From: Bacteroidetes bacterium HGW-Bacteroidetes-8
GTDB lineage: Bacteria > Bacteroidota > Bacteroidia > Bacteroidales > UBA932
NCBI GenBank assembly: GCA_002840895.1
Contig: PHCZ01000001.1
Coordinates: 124,001-188,000 of the forward strand
Length of the DNA: 64,000 nucleotides
Direction of reading: 5' to 3'
Shown: positions 54,012-64,000 of the stretch, piece after piece
How positions within the stretch are numbered: position 1 is the first letter of the stretch
Layout: each line of letters starts with the position of its first letter
Program-made: the position numbers and the translations under genes
The notes under the pieces: generated by a model
What the model saw: the letters and a program-made list of their open reading frames with translations, nothing else
What the model was told of the DNA's origin: nothing
Database searches by the model: none

Positions 54012-54082
54012 CACAGCAGGAAAGCATATTTTAAACGTTGCGGTCTTATACCCCCCTCTGCACAACGGGCACGTCCATCCTC
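54012..54082 (+). repeat. Interspersed repeat, copy D
   Basis: It starts with CACAGCAGG and contains GTTGCGGTCTTATACCCCCC and CACAACGGGCACGTCCATCC. Its core is almost identical to the plus-strand copy at 21991. The rest of 53843-54232 shows no coding sequence. Confidence 0.75.
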
Positions 54083-54232
54083 CAGGGAATGAGGTGTTAA
54101 TGTCGGAGCCCTAAATTGTGTAATTTTATTCGTTTGGAAAGAATAATTATTGATATTTGTAATTAGATCAAACTCTACTATGTTTAGTTCAGAAGTATCT
54201 ACATCTTAACTGAAATGAGGTAGATTTATAGG

Positions 54233-56392
54233 ATGAACGCAATGACATCTATTATGAAAAAAGTTTTATTTCTATCTATTATATCTCTGCTGACAACTTA
54301 CGGCAGATGTCAGGTATCTATGAAGTCGCTTTTAAATGAGATGTGCTCGAGAGAGTCTTTGGCAAAGTTTCCTTCTCCTGAGTTTAAGTTGCTGCAGTTT
54401 AGCAGTTATGACAGGATGAGTGTTGCTGCAGGTGAGGCAGGGTGGTTTGCCAATTTCGATCTCTCAAATTTCATACGAGTGGAGAGAAGAGAGGGTAGAA
54501 GGGAGTTTGTTCTCTTTGACCATCAGGAGCCCGGTGCTATTGTAAGATTCTGGATGACTTTTGCCGGAGTCCATCCCGGTGAGGGGATAATGAGGATATA
54601 TATTGATGGATCACAGATAGCTGCTGTTCAAGGTAGCCCTTTTGAGCTGATAAGCGGAGGGGCACTTGCACCGGAGCCATTATCTTCATCTGTGCCTAAA
54701 AGTTACAGATACGACAGGCGGGGGCATAATCTGTATCTGCCAATACCTTACTCGTCAGGTTGTAAAATCACCTATGAGAGTGAGAATGTAAAAGAGGTAA
54801 ATGCCGGTTTTGGAGGTGAGAATGTCTATTACAATATCAATTACAGAGAGTATCCCGCCGAAACAGAGGTGGAGAGCTTTTGTGGGGAGGTACTCAAAAA
54901 AAACACACAGTATATTGCAAGCGCAGCGCAAAAGTTGGCAGGTGAGGAAGAGAGGCAACTTTTTGCAAAAAGTTCAACCAACATTAAGGTGATTGAAAAA
55001 GGGGATTCTTTCACTGAATCTCTCACCGGAGAGGGGGCAATTGGACAAATATCTTTAAAAGTAGAGAATCCGGGAAGCGAAAATTTCAATTTGAATCAAG
55101 CGTTAAGATCTGTAGTTCTTGAGATATCGTTTGACGGAATTAAAAGAGTGTGGAGCCCGGTTGGCGACTTTTTTGGAACAGGTTATAAGATCTCCCCTCA
55201 CAGAACATTTTTTACTCAGGTTAGTGAAGATGGGTCGATGACCTCAAGATGGGTTATGCCTTTTCAAAAGGGGGCAGATATTACGATACGCAACCTTGCC
55301 GGTTTTCCTGTAAAATTGATATTGGAGATCTCTCCTATTGAGTGGGAGTGGAGTGATAGAAGTATGCACTTTGGAGCATCTTGGAGAGAGTACAACAGGC
55401 TTTATGCCGGAGGGGTAAAGAGCAATGATGAGCTGGGAGAAGGGGCTTTTGATATTAACTATGTTACATTAAAGGGTAAAGGCATCTTTGTTGGTGACGC
55501 TCTTACTCTCTTTAACAGTGCCTACGCCTGGTGGGGAGAGGGAGATGAAAAGATATATGTAGATGGTGAGAGTTTCCCTTCACACTTTGGAACAGGAACA
55601 GAAGATTACTATGGATACGCCTGGTGCAGGCCGGAAAAATTTACAGATCAACCGTTTATCTCTCAGCCCGATGGTAGTGGAAATCTTGAAGCAGGTTATA
55701 CGGTCAATCTACGGTACCGCTCTCTCGATAAAATACCATTCAATGAGAGCCTTGTCTTAGATATGGAGGTGTGGAGCTGGACAGATGCGATTCTCAACTT
55801 CTCTCCGGTCACCTTTTATTATCAGCTTCCGGATCATATCCTCTATAAAAAATACTCATCACGAGAATTTAACGACCCTACCGGTTCTATGTTAAGAGGA
55901 GAGGAGGGTGCTACAAAAAAGGTTGTAACCGACAGAGTGGAGTTGGTCCCGGCGATTGTAAGAGAGGGTCGGACAGAGTTTGACCAGCTCGATTTTCACT
56001 ACCGGAGTGCGGGAAGAGTCTCTTTTGACAGATCTGTGGGCTTTACGACAAGCAATAAAGCGTTTGTAAACTGGAGTGGAGCCTCTCAAGGTGACACACT
56101 TGTTGTGAGGTTTTATACCGAAGAGAATTTAAAAGAGGTAGCTATCAAGATTGGCTTTGTTAAAGGGGCCAATTTTGGAAAATTCAAAATTCTACTAAAT
56201 GGGAGACCTTTTGGTGATATTTTTGACGGTAGTTCAGAAACCCAATTTGTGACAGAGGTAGATTTTGGCTGGCAAACACTTAATAAAGGTGTGAGCCAGC
56301 TTACCTTTATAAACCTTGGACCTTCGCACTCCGGCCAAAAAAACAGTTTTGTGGGTATTGACTATATACACTTTAGTGCGAAGACTTTTTAA
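54233..56392 (+). CDS. DUF2961 / GH172-family secreted glycoside hydrolase
   Basis: This is a 719-residue exported protein. After a signal peptide (MKKVLFLSIISLLTTYGRCQ), the DUF2961 core carries EPGAIVRFWMTF, GHNLYLPIPYSSGCKITYE and HFGTGTEDYYGYAWCRPEKF, where the Glu in GTEDYYG is a catalytic residue in characterised GH172 enzymes. A C-terminal beta domain (about 590-719) may bind carbohydrate. Known GH172 members hydrolyse difructose dianhydrides or arabinofuranosides; the substrate here is unknown. Possible starts are ATG 54233, 54242 and 54254; the last best fits the signal peptide. Confidence 0.85.
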   Translation: MNAMTSIMKKVLFLSIISLLTTYGRCQVSMKSLLNEMCSRESLAKFPSPEFKLLQFSSYDRMSVAAGEAGWFANFDLSNFIRVERREGRREFVLFDHQEPGAIVRFWMTFAGVHPGEGIMRIYIDGSQIAAVQGSPFELISGGALAPEPLSSSVPKSYRYDRRGHNLYLPIPYSSGCKITYESENVKEVNAGFGGENVYYNINYREYPAETEVESFCGEVLKKNTQYIASAAQKLAGEEERQLFAKSSTNIKVIEKGDSFTESLTGEGAIGQISLKVENPGSENFNLNQALRSVVLEISFDGIKRVWSPVGDFFGTGYKISPHRTFFTQVSEDGSMTSRWVMPFQKGADITIRNLAGFPVKLILEISPIEWEWSDRSMHFGASWREYNRLYAGGVKSNDELGEGAFDINYVTLKGKGIFVGDALTLFNSAYAWWGEGDEKIYVDGESFPSHFGTGTEDYYGYAWCRPEKFTDQPFISQPDGSGNLEAGYTVNLRYRSLDKIPFNESLVLDMEVWSWTDAILNFSPVTFYYQLPDHILYKKYSSREFNDPTGSMLRGEEGATKKVVTDRVELVPAIVREGRTEFDQLDFHYRSAGRVSFDRSVGFTTSNKAFVNWSGASQGDTLVVRFYTEENLKEVAIKIGFVKGANFGKFKILLNGRPFGDIFDGSSETQFVTEVDFGWQTLNKGVSQLTFINLGPSHSGQKNSFVGIDYIHFSAKTF

Positions 56393-56436
56393 AAAACAAT
56401 CTGTGTCAGCAAAGGAGATCCTTGCTAACACAGATT
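56391..56436 (-). terminator. Strong hairpin terminator of eno, convergent region
   Basis: AATCTGTGTCAGCAAAGGA and TCCTTGCTAACACAGATT form a stem of about 18 bp with one bulge and one mismatch. On the minus strand it is followed by a run of six T, so it terminates eno; the hairpin also lies 5 bases after the GH172 stop. Confidence 0.75.
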
Positions 56437-56466
56437 ACTGCTAATATTTACAAAAAGAGTTGAAAA

Positions 56467-57765
<1,299 letters not shown>

Positions 57766-57786
57766 TTAATTCTTAATTAATTCTGT

Positions 57787-58503
57787 TTAGTCCCTGAGCA
57801 TATAATCTACAGTACTCACGACCCTAACCACCTTTATCTGAGGTGTGTTGGCATCTCTGTCGGTTATTGTAAACTGACCCTGATATGCCCTTTTGATTTT
57901 TCCGAGCTTGCTGTTTGAATCTGTAGCAAATTTCTCTGCAGATGCTCTGGCGCTCTTTGTTGCCTCCTCGATCATCGACGGCTTAATGTCGTTGAGCAGA
58001 GTGTACATATATTGTGTCTGATACTGATAGTCGCCGGCAAGAAGCGCTATCCCCTTTTGTAAAAGTTCAGACTGACTTGAGATGATCTTCATCACCAGAT
58101 CTACTTTATCTGAAGTGACTGTAAGTATGCTTGTTATATTGTATCGGTATGAAGATGGCTGGCTCTGGTATCTCTCTGCGCTCATATCTATTATCGAGGG
58201 TGCAGATACGGTTATTTCGCTATCCTGTAACCCCTTACTTATAAGATATTCACTTATGATTTTATTCTTTTCGCTGATTGCTTTATATAAAGCAGGAAGA
58301 TCGTTTCCAATCTCTTTATATACAACCGGCCAGATCACTCTGTTGGCAGGTACCTCAACCTCTGCCAGCCCTTTAACGCTGACAACCCTGTCGTAAGATT
58401 TTAAAGATGTAACTGCACTTTTTATGAAAATGCCAAGTGCAATGAGTCCTATCATTATAAACAGACCCGGAAACAGTGATTTTTCGTAAATATTACTTCC
58501 CAT
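57787..58503 (-). CDS. SIMPL-domain (DUF541) membrane-anchored protein
   Basis: This is a 238-residue protein with an N-terminal membrane anchor (LFPGLFIMIGLIALGIFIK) and a SIMPL/DUF541 domain, beginning with VVSVKGLAEVEVPANRVIW and including KNKIISEYLISKGLQDSEIT and KSARASAEKFATDS. Such proteins (BP26/OMP28 family) are periplasmic with unclear roles. It lies 48 bases upstream of eno on the same strand, and its start is 55 bases from the divergent amidase gene. Confidence 0.85.
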   Translation of the reverse strand: MGSNIYEKSLFPGLFIMIGLIALGIFIKSAVTSLKSYDRVVSVKGLAEVEVPANRVIWPVVYKEIGNDLPALYKAISEKNKIISEYLISKGLQDSEITVSAPSIIDMSAERYQSQPSSYRYNITSILTVTSDKVDLVMKIISSQSELLQKGIALLAGDYQYQTQYMYTLLNDIKPSMIEEATKSARASAEKFATDSNSKLGKIKRAYQGQFTITDRDANTPQIKVVRVVSTVDYMLRD

Positions 58504-58513
58504 AATTTTTAAC

Positions 58514-58521
58514 TAAATTTG
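58514..58521 (+). promoter_or_regulatory. -7 promoter element of amidase
   Basis: TAAATTTG matches TAnnTTTG, 37 bases before the amidase ATG. Confidence 0.5.
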
Positions 58522-58558
58522 TGAAAATTAGCAACCCAATACTAGCAAATATCAAGCC

Positions 58559-60037
58559 ATGAAAACTAACCTTAATTTACTGTTAACATTATTGTTAACT
58601 CTTATTCTACTCCCTTTTGCATACTCCCAGAGCAATAATAACCTCAGAGTTGTAAGGGGTAAGACAGATACAGTTACAACATCAACCCACTATGTGGTTG
58701 GGGTAGCAGCACCGGGCTCCAGTATATATGTCAATGACCAACCTGTTAAACAGTACTCTACCGGTTCATTTGGTGTAGAACTGACCCTTAAGGAGGGAGA
58801 TAATCCCATTACTGTAAGGGCAACTCTTGGAGCAACAGATATGTCGGAGAGCTTTACTGTTTTCTACAAAAAAGCTATACTCGTGCCACGTGAAGATCCT
58901 ATAACTTTTTTCCCAAAACTTGTGGTAAAAACCAAAAAAGGGGCATATCTAAATTATGGAGCAGGAGAGGATCGCCTTGGCGGTGCAAAGATAAATTTTT
59001 TAGCTGAGGGAATCAAGATGGAGTTGATAGATTCTATGAAAAATCTATATAAAGTAAAGTTGTCGGAAAATACATATGCATTTATACCCAAGCATTTAAC
59101 CGATAAAGTTCCATTTGGAGTTGCTCCACCATACTCACTCACAAGCTCCTGGAGTGTATCTAATTCCGGTAAGGCAGACAGAGTGAGAATCTCTCTCGAA
59201 AACAGACAGCCATACACTATTCACAGGGATCTGGATCCCAATAAATTGATTATTGATATTCACGGAGCGGCTTGTAACTCAAACTGGATTACCCAGTATC
59301 TGGATCTCAAGGCTATAGATTATGTCCATCTGCAGCAGAGAGCATCCGATGTTTTTTCTGTAATTATCAAACTCAAAGAGGCATTTAGCTGGGGCTACAC
59401 TGTAGACTATGTTGGGAATTCACTTGATATAACTATCAAACACACCCCAGAAGCTATTGCAAACGCAGCAAAACCATCTCTTAAAGGTTTAGTCTTTGGG
59501 GTTGATGCCGGTCACGGCGGCTCTGCCTCGGGTGCAGTGAGTCCATCCGGTATTAAAGAGAAGGATCTCAACCTGGATATGGTATTTATGCTTAAAGAAG
59601 AGCTTGAGAAGAGAGGAGCGAGGGTAGTGTTAAGCAGAAGTGAAGATGTAGATGTTGCGATGCAGGAGAGGCTCGATATTTTTAAGAGAGAGAATATAGA
59701 CCTGATGGTCTCAATTCACTGTAATGCAGGCGGTAATCCTCTTAAGCCTATGGGAACCAGCACATACTACAGGCATATCGAATACAGAACACTGGCTGAG
59801 GTTATCCTGAGACGGTTGCTGGAGCTGGATGTTATAAACTTCGGGTTGGTCGGAAATTTCAACTTCTCTCTAAACGCTCCTATCGAATTCCCTACAGTAC
59901 TGGTAGAGACTCTCTTTATGAGTTCGCTTCCGGATGAGGCGATGATTGCAGATTCTGCTTTTCGTAGAGAGATGATGGTTAGAGTTGCTAAGGGGCTGGA
60001 AGATTATGTAAAACTGGTAAAAAAGGGTAGCAGATAG
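58559..60037 (+). CDS. N-acetylmuramoyl-L-alanine amidase (Amidase_3)
   Basis: This is a 492-residue exported cell-wall hydrolase. A signal peptide (residues 1-23) is followed by an N-terminal beta-rich region (about 25-300, including an AMIN-like part RVRISLENRQPYTIHRDLDP) and the zinc amidase domain with VFGVDAGHGGSASGAVSPSG, GIKEKDLNLDMVFMLKEEL, VVLSRSEDVDVAMQERLDIF and LMVSIHCNAGG. His in DAGHGG, Glu in KEKDLN and His in SIHCN are the zinc ligands. It probably separates daughter cells or remodels peptidoglycan. It lies 20 bases upstream of uvrB. Confidence 0.93.
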   Translation: MKTNLNLLLTLLLTLILLPFAYSQSNNNLRVVRGKTDTVTTSTHYVVGVAAPGSSIYVNDQPVKQYSTGSFGVELTLKEGDNPITVRATLGATDMSESFTVFYKKAILVPREDPITFFPKLVVKTKKGAYLNYGAGEDRLGGAKINFLAEGIKMELIDSMKNLYKVKLSENTYAFIPKHLTDKVPFGVAPPYSLTSSWSVSNSGKADRVRISLENRQPYTIHRDLDPNKLIIDIHGAACNSNWITQYLDLKAIDYVHLQQRASDVFSVIIKLKEAFSWGYTVDYVGNSLDITIKHTPEAIANAAKPSLKGLVFGVDAGHGGSASGAVSPSGIKEKDLNLDMVFMLKEELEKRGARVVLSRSEDVDVAMQERLDIFKRENIDLMVSIHCNAGGNPLKPMGTSTYYRHIEYRTLAEVILRRLLELDVINFGLVGNFNFSLNAPIEFPTVLVETLFMSSLPDEAMIADSAFRREMMVRVAKGLEDYVKLVKKGSR

Positions 60038-60057
60038 ATCTATATATAATAGCTTTA

Positions 60058-62055
60058 ATGGGATTTAAATTATCTTCAGATTTTTTGCCCACAGGAGATC
60101 AGCCTGAGGCAATCGAACAGCTTACCGCTCATATAAACGAGGGGGTTACTGCCGTTACGCTTCTTGGTGTTACAGGCTCCGGCAAGACATTTACTATGGC
60201 CAATGTAATTGAGAAGATTCAGAGGCCTGCACTTATCCTTAGTCACAATAAGACACTTGCTGCACAACTTTATGGCGAATTTAAATCATTCTTCCCCGAT
60301 AATGCCGTTGAGTACTTTGTCTCCTATTATGACTACTACCAACCTGAGGCCTATCTGCCTGTTACAGACACATATATTGAGAAGGATCTCAGTATCAATG
60401 ACGAGATTGAGAAGCTGAGACTATCTGCCTCCAGCGCTCTACTATCCGGCAGGAGAGATGTTATAGTTATCTCAAGTGTTTCTTGCCTTTACGGGATTGG
60501 AAATCCGGAGGATTTTCACGCAAATACTATAAAGATATGCGCCGGAGAGAGTCTCTCGAGAAGTAAACTGCTATATTCGCTAGTGGATAGCCTCTACTCC
60601 AGAAACGAGAACGAGTTCAAAAGAGGGGTCTTTAGAGTTAAGGGAGATACCATAGATATCTACCCGGCCTACTCAGATACAGCTGTAAGAGTAATTTTTT
60701 TTGGAGATGTGGTAGAGAGTATAGAGCTTTTTGATCCAATCTCCGGAGCACATATTGAGGAGCTCAAAGAGGTATTTGTATACCCTGCCAATATTTTCGT
60801 TACCACAAAAGAGCGGATGAAAAATGCAATTGTCCAGATTCAGGATGATATGCTCAAACAACACGACTATTTTGTTGAGATTGGTAAACATCTCGAAGCT
60901 AAGCGCCTTAAACAAAAAGTGGAGTTTGATCTGGAGATGATCAAGGAGATCGGGTACTGCTCCGGGATAGAGAACTATTCACGCTATTTTGATGGAAGAA
61001 AACCAGGAATGAGACCATTTTGTCTGATAGACTACTTTCCCGATGACTTCATAACCTTTATTGATGAGAGCCACGTCACAATATCTCAGGTGAGAGCGAT
61101 GTATGGCGGAGACCGCTCAAGAAAAGAGACGCTTATAGACTTCGGCTTTCGCCTCCCATCTGCAGCCGATAACCGTCCCCTAAAATTTGAGGAGTTCGAG
61201 AATATAATAGGGCAGAGGGTATTTGTGAGCGCAACCCCTGCTGATTATGAGCTGAATATATGTGAAGGGCTTATCGTTGAGCAGGTGGTAAGACCTACTG
61301 GTCTGCTTGACCCTCCAATAGAGGTGAGACCTACAAAAAATCAGATAGATGATCTGCTTGAGGAGATTAGGATAAGGGCAGATAAAGATGAGAGAGTTTT
61401 GGTTACCACCCTCACCAAGAGAATGGCAGAGGAGTTGGATAAGTACCTCTCAAAGATTGAGATAAGATGCCGCTACATTCACTCAGATGTGGATACTCTG
61501 GAGAGGGTAGAGATTCTTGAAGATTTTCAGGCCGGAAGGTTTGATGTACTTATAGGTGTCAATCTTCTCAGGGAGGGGCTTGATCTTCCGCAGGTATCAC
61601 TTGTAGCTATACTGGATGCAGATAAGGAGGGCTTTTTAAGATCTGCAAGGGCACTGACACAAACAGCAGGAAGGGCAGCCAGAAATATCGAAGGAAGAGT
61701 TATAATGTATGCAGATACTATAACTAAATCTATGCAGATAACAATTGAGGAGACAGAGAGGAGACGAAAAAAACAGGAGGATTATAACAAGGAGCACAAC
61801 ATTTTGCCCAGACAGATTGTTAAACAGGTGAGAAATGCGATGGGTAAGGTGCGGGATTACAATATGGAGCAGGAGGTGCCAAACCCACTTTTGTCAGATC
61901 CGGTGATGGCAAAATTTAATCCGGGTCAAATCAAAGAGGCCATTACGGCAGCAAAATTGCAAATGGAGAGTGCAGCTAAGGAGCTGGACTTTTTAAGGGC
62001 TGCAAAGTTCCGTGACGAGATGAATGCTCTCAAGAATTTACTGGATAAAAAATAG
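60058..62055 (+). CDS. uvrB: UvrB, excinuclease ABC subunit B
   Basis: This damage-verification helicase of nucleotide excision repair (665 aa) has Walker A LLGVTGSGKTFTMANVI, the beta-hairpin YYDYYQPEAYLPVTDTYIEK, DESHVTISQVRAMYGGDRSR, GVNLLREGLDLPQVSLVAILDADKEGFLRS, QTAGRAARNIEGRVIMYAD, and a C-terminal UVR motif (AAKELDFLRAAKFRDEM) for UvrC contact. The length is normal. Confidence 0.98.
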   Translation: MGFKLSSDFLPTGDQPEAIEQLTAHINEGVTAVTLLGVTGSGKTFTMANVIEKIQRPALILSHNKTLAAQLYGEFKSFFPDNAVEYFVSYYDYYQPEAYLPVTDTYIEKDLSINDEIEKLRLSASSALLSGRRDVIVISSVSCLYGIGNPEDFHANTIKICAGESLSRSKLLYSLVDSLYSRNENEFKRGVFRVKGDTIDIYPAYSDTAVRVIFFGDVVESIELFDPISGAHIEELKEVFVYPANIFVTTKERMKNAIVQIQDDMLKQHDYFVEIGKHLEAKRLKQKVEFDLEMIKEIGYCSGIENYSRYFDGRKPGMRPFCLIDYFPDDFITFIDESHVTISQVRAMYGGDRSRKETLIDFGFRLPSAADNRPLKFEEFENIIGQRVFVSATPADYELNICEGLIVEQVVRPTGLLDPPIEVRPTKNQIDDLLEEIRIRADKDERVLVTTLTKRMAEELDKYLSKIEIRCRYIHSDVDTLERVEILEDFQAGRFDVLIGVNLLREGLDLPQVSLVAILDADKEGFLRSARALTQTAGRAARNIEGRVIMYADTITKSMQITIEETERRRKKQEDYNKEHNILPRQIVKQVRNAMGKVRDYNMEQEVPNPLLSDPVMAKFNPGQIKEAITAAKLQMESAAKELDFLRAAKFRDEMNALKNLLDKK

Positions 62056-62073
62056 AGTTCAAATAACAGAAAG

Positions 62074-64000
62074 ATGTTCTCTCAAAAAATGGAGAAGATT
62101 CTTCAATCTTCATCCGAAAACGAAAGAAGATGGGTCAATGAATCATTTCAGATAGCCACCTCGCTGCTTGCAGAGCAGAGTAGAGGTGACGGATCCCCTT
62201 TTATGAACCACGTGACTGCCGTCTGTGAAATTGTGGCAACAGAGATGGGGCTTATGCCGGATGCAGTTACAGCTGTCTATCTTCACGAGGCCACCAGAAA
62301 AAACCCGACTCTTCTGGAAGATTACAGAAAACTCTTTACAGATGAGATAATCTCTATGGCACAAAGTCTTAACCGAATATCTCAGATCAAACCCAAAGAT
62401 ACCGGACTACAGGCAGAGAACTACAGGAAGCTTATTGTAAGCTACTCCAGGGACCCGAGAGTTACCCTTATAAAACTTGCAGACAGGCTTGAGATTATGA
62501 GAAGCCTAGAGATGTTCACAAAATCTATGCAAATCAAAAAGGCAACCGAGACCCTTCTGCTCTACGCACCTCTGGCTCATCAATTGGGTCTGTACAACAT
62601 CAAGAGTGAGATGGAAGATCTCTCATTCCGATACACCGACCCGGAGAACTACAGGCTCATCAGCAATAAACTCAAAGCTTCAGATCAGGAGCGACGCAGG
62701 TTAACCGATCTCTTTGTAAAACCTATTGAAGCGGGGCTTAAAAGAGCACGTATTAAATACACTCTCAAGAGCAGAACCAAGACTGCCTATTCGATTCATA
62801 AGAAGATGCAAACCCAGCAGATCTCTTTTGAGAGCGTTGCAGATATCTTTGCAATCAGGATTATTATTGACTCTGAGCCAGAGAGAGAGAAAGAGCTTTG
62901 CTGGAGTGTCTATTCAATTGTTACAGAGAATTATAAGCCCGATACAAATCGGCTCAGAGACTGGATAACAGTTCCCAAGGAGAATGGTTATGAGTCGCTC
63001 CATACCACAGTCACCACTAAAGATAAACACATAATTGAGATCCAGATCCGTACCAGGAGAATGGACGAAATTGCTGAGAGCGGTTATGCAGCACACTGGT
63101 CCTATAAAGGGGTTAAGAGCGAGCAGGGTCTCTCCGCCTGGCTGGGGGGGGTAAAAAAACTGCTTGAGAGCGGAAACATAAGCACCTCAAGCAATAATCT
63201 GGGTATTGCCATTAACGAAATCTTTGTATTCACCCCCGACGGCGACCTCAGGAGGCTCTCCCCAGGCTCCTGTGTTTTGGACTTTGCATTTGATATTCAC
63301 TCCAATCTTGGGCTCAAATGCTCCGGGGCAAAGGTGAATGGTAAGCCTGCCTCAATAAGGGAGAGGCTTAAAACAGGAGATGTGGTGGAGATTACCAGCA
63401 GTAAAAACCAAAAACCCTCTCTGGATTGGCTAAACTATGTTGTCTCCTCAAAAGCGAGAGCAAAAATCAAACAGAAAATCAAGGAGGAGGCCGGTAAGAG
63501 GGCAGAAGAGGGAAAAGAGCTGCTTGAGAGAAGGATCAATAACTGGAAGATGGAGTTCAACGATGAGGTTATCGGCTATCTTCTCAAGCACTATAAATTC
63601 AAAACTGCAGCGGAGTTTTATGTTGCCGTAGCGACAGAAGAGATAGATATCTCTCAGGTAAAGAGTGTGCTCATAGCGAAAGATAAAGAGGATGGGAGCA
63701 CAGAACAGAAGGAGCCATTTATACCACCTGCTCCAAAACCGGAGAAAACATCTGCAGGTACATCTGATTACCTGATTATTGACGACAGGGTTAACAATGT
63801 TGGTTTTAAACTGGCCAAATGCTGTAACCCAATTCCGGGAGATGAGGTTTTTGGTTTCGTCACTATCAAGGAGGGTATAAAGATTCACCGAATCAGTTGC
63901 CCCAATGCCTCACGACTCTTTGATAACTACCCCTACAGAATCCAAAGGGTGAGATGGAGGGAGAGCACTTCGGGGCAAAGTTTCCAGACGGCTCTCAGAA
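62074..64000 (+). CDS. RelA/SpoT-family (p)ppGpp synthetase, hydrolase motif eroded; 3' end outside window
   Basis: This is a 642-codon open frame from ATG 62074 to the window end. An N-terminal HD-type domain has NHVTAVCEIV and LHEATRKNPT where active hydrolases have an HD and ED pair, so His-Asp is His-Glu and Glu-Asp is Arg-Lys. The synthetase domain looks intact: SRTKTAYSIHKKM, VADIFAIRIII, ENGYESLHTTV and IEIQIRTRRMDEIAESGYAAHWSYKG. A TGS domain (EIFVFTPDGDLRRLSPGSCVLDFAF region) and the Cys motif AKCCNPIPGDEVFGFV follow. It is probably a RelA-like synthetase without hydrolase activity; a second Rel enzyme would then be expected elsewhere. Confidence 0.9.
   Translation, partial: MFSQKMEKILQSSSENERRWVNESFQIATSLLAEQSRGDGSPFMNHVTAVCEIVATEMGLMPDAVTAVYLHEATRKNPTLLEDYRKLFTDEIISMAQSLNRISQIKPKDTGLQAENYRKLIVSYSRDPRVTLIKLADRLEIMRSLEMFTKSMQIKKATETLLLYAPLAHQLGLYNIKSEMEDLSFRYTDPENYRLISNKLKASDQERRRLTDLFVKPIEAGLKRARIKYTLKSRTKTAYSIHKKMQTQQISFESVADIFAIRIIIDSEPEREKELCWSVYSIVTENYKPDTNRLRDWITVPKENGYESLHTTVTTKDKHIIEIQIRTRRMDEIAESGYAAHWSYKGVKSEQGLSAWLGGVKKLLESGNISTSSNNLGIAINEIFVFTPDGDLRRLSPGSCVLDFAFDIHSNLGLKCSGAKVNGKPASIRERLKTGDVVEITSSKNQKPSLDWLNYVVSSKARAKIKQKIKEEAGKRAEEGKELLERRINNWKMEFNDEVIGYLLKHYKFKTAAEFYVAVATEEIDISQVKSVLIAKDKEDGSTEQKEPFIPPAPKPEKTSAGTSDYLIIDDRVNNVGFKLAKCCNPIPGDEVFGFVTIKEGIKIHRISCPNASRLFDNYPYRIQRVRWRESTSGQSFQTALR

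Noticed and set aside
53921-54082. CRISPR array
   Set aside because: Only two diverged copies with an 88-bp period, no uniform spacers and no cas genes in the window.

Overview
The window reads as a chromosomal segment of a Bacteroidota bacterium, most likely from the Bacteroidales. The evidence is the recurring -7 promoter motif TAnnTTTG in front of genes, the near absence of Shine-Dalgarno sites, TonB-dependent and GH9/GH172/M14 secreted proteins, DUF4295 beside L28-L33, DUF4199, MnmD, a long LepB, and a roughly 1,095-residue SecA with a C-terminal zinc motif. NfnAB points to ferredoxin-based, largely anaerobic energy metabolism. No rRNA operon, CRISPR array or intact prophage is visible.

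Layout. 1-5.7 kb: two translationally coupled RND efflux permeases, the first cut by the window edge. 5.6-11.5 kb: a peptide-export locus. It holds a response regulator and histidine kinase on the minus strand and, divergent from them, a 49-residue double-glycine leader peptide, a C39-peptidase ABC exporter starting at TTG, and an HlyD-type adaptor. 11.5-18 kb: a metal-handling set (Cys/His-rich exported protein, TonB receptor, CxxC metal-binding protein) followed by an unrecognised exported protein and a GH9-deacetylase fusion. 18-22 kb: nfnA-nfnB, hisS and an initiator-type tRNA-Met. 22-29 kb: an AT-rich accessory stretch entered through a cluster of inverted short repeats. It contains small unrelated genes (membrane protein, DsrE-like, two GNATs, an alternative-oxidase-like di-iron protein, TspO, DUF1801/YdeI, transglutaminase-like and phosphoesterase lipoproteins) and the remains of an IS3-family transposase. 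29-38.7 kb: housekeeping genes (acyl-ACP thioesterase, pyrG, glutaminyl cyclotransferase, mnmD, secA, lpd, bactofilin). 38.7-41.3 kb: a minus-strand set of DUF4199, GT2 glycosyltransferase and an actin-like ATPase whose phosphate-1 motif lies at the C-terminus. 41.4-51.3 kb: thrS-infC-rpmI-rplT-lepB, rpmB-rpmG-DUF4295, ftsY, pheT, ubiA-like. 51.2-56.4 kb: DUF5131, an M14 peptidase, a second repeat cluster and a GH172 protein. 56.4-64 kb: eno, SIMPL protein, amidase, uvrB and the start of a RelA/SpoT gene with an eroded hydrolase motif.

The most interesting points are: (1) the apparent circular permutation of the actin-like protein; (2) the complete, regulated peptide-export locus with a tiny acidic precursor peptide and an 11-bp-period operator candidate; (3) the alternative-oxidase-like protein in an accessory island; (4) infC apparently starting at AUC behind a perfect AGGAGG in a genome that otherwise ignores Shine-Dalgarno sites; (5) a short repeat family present in clusters at 22 and 54 kb. 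All assignments come from reading motifs by eye; no database search was run.
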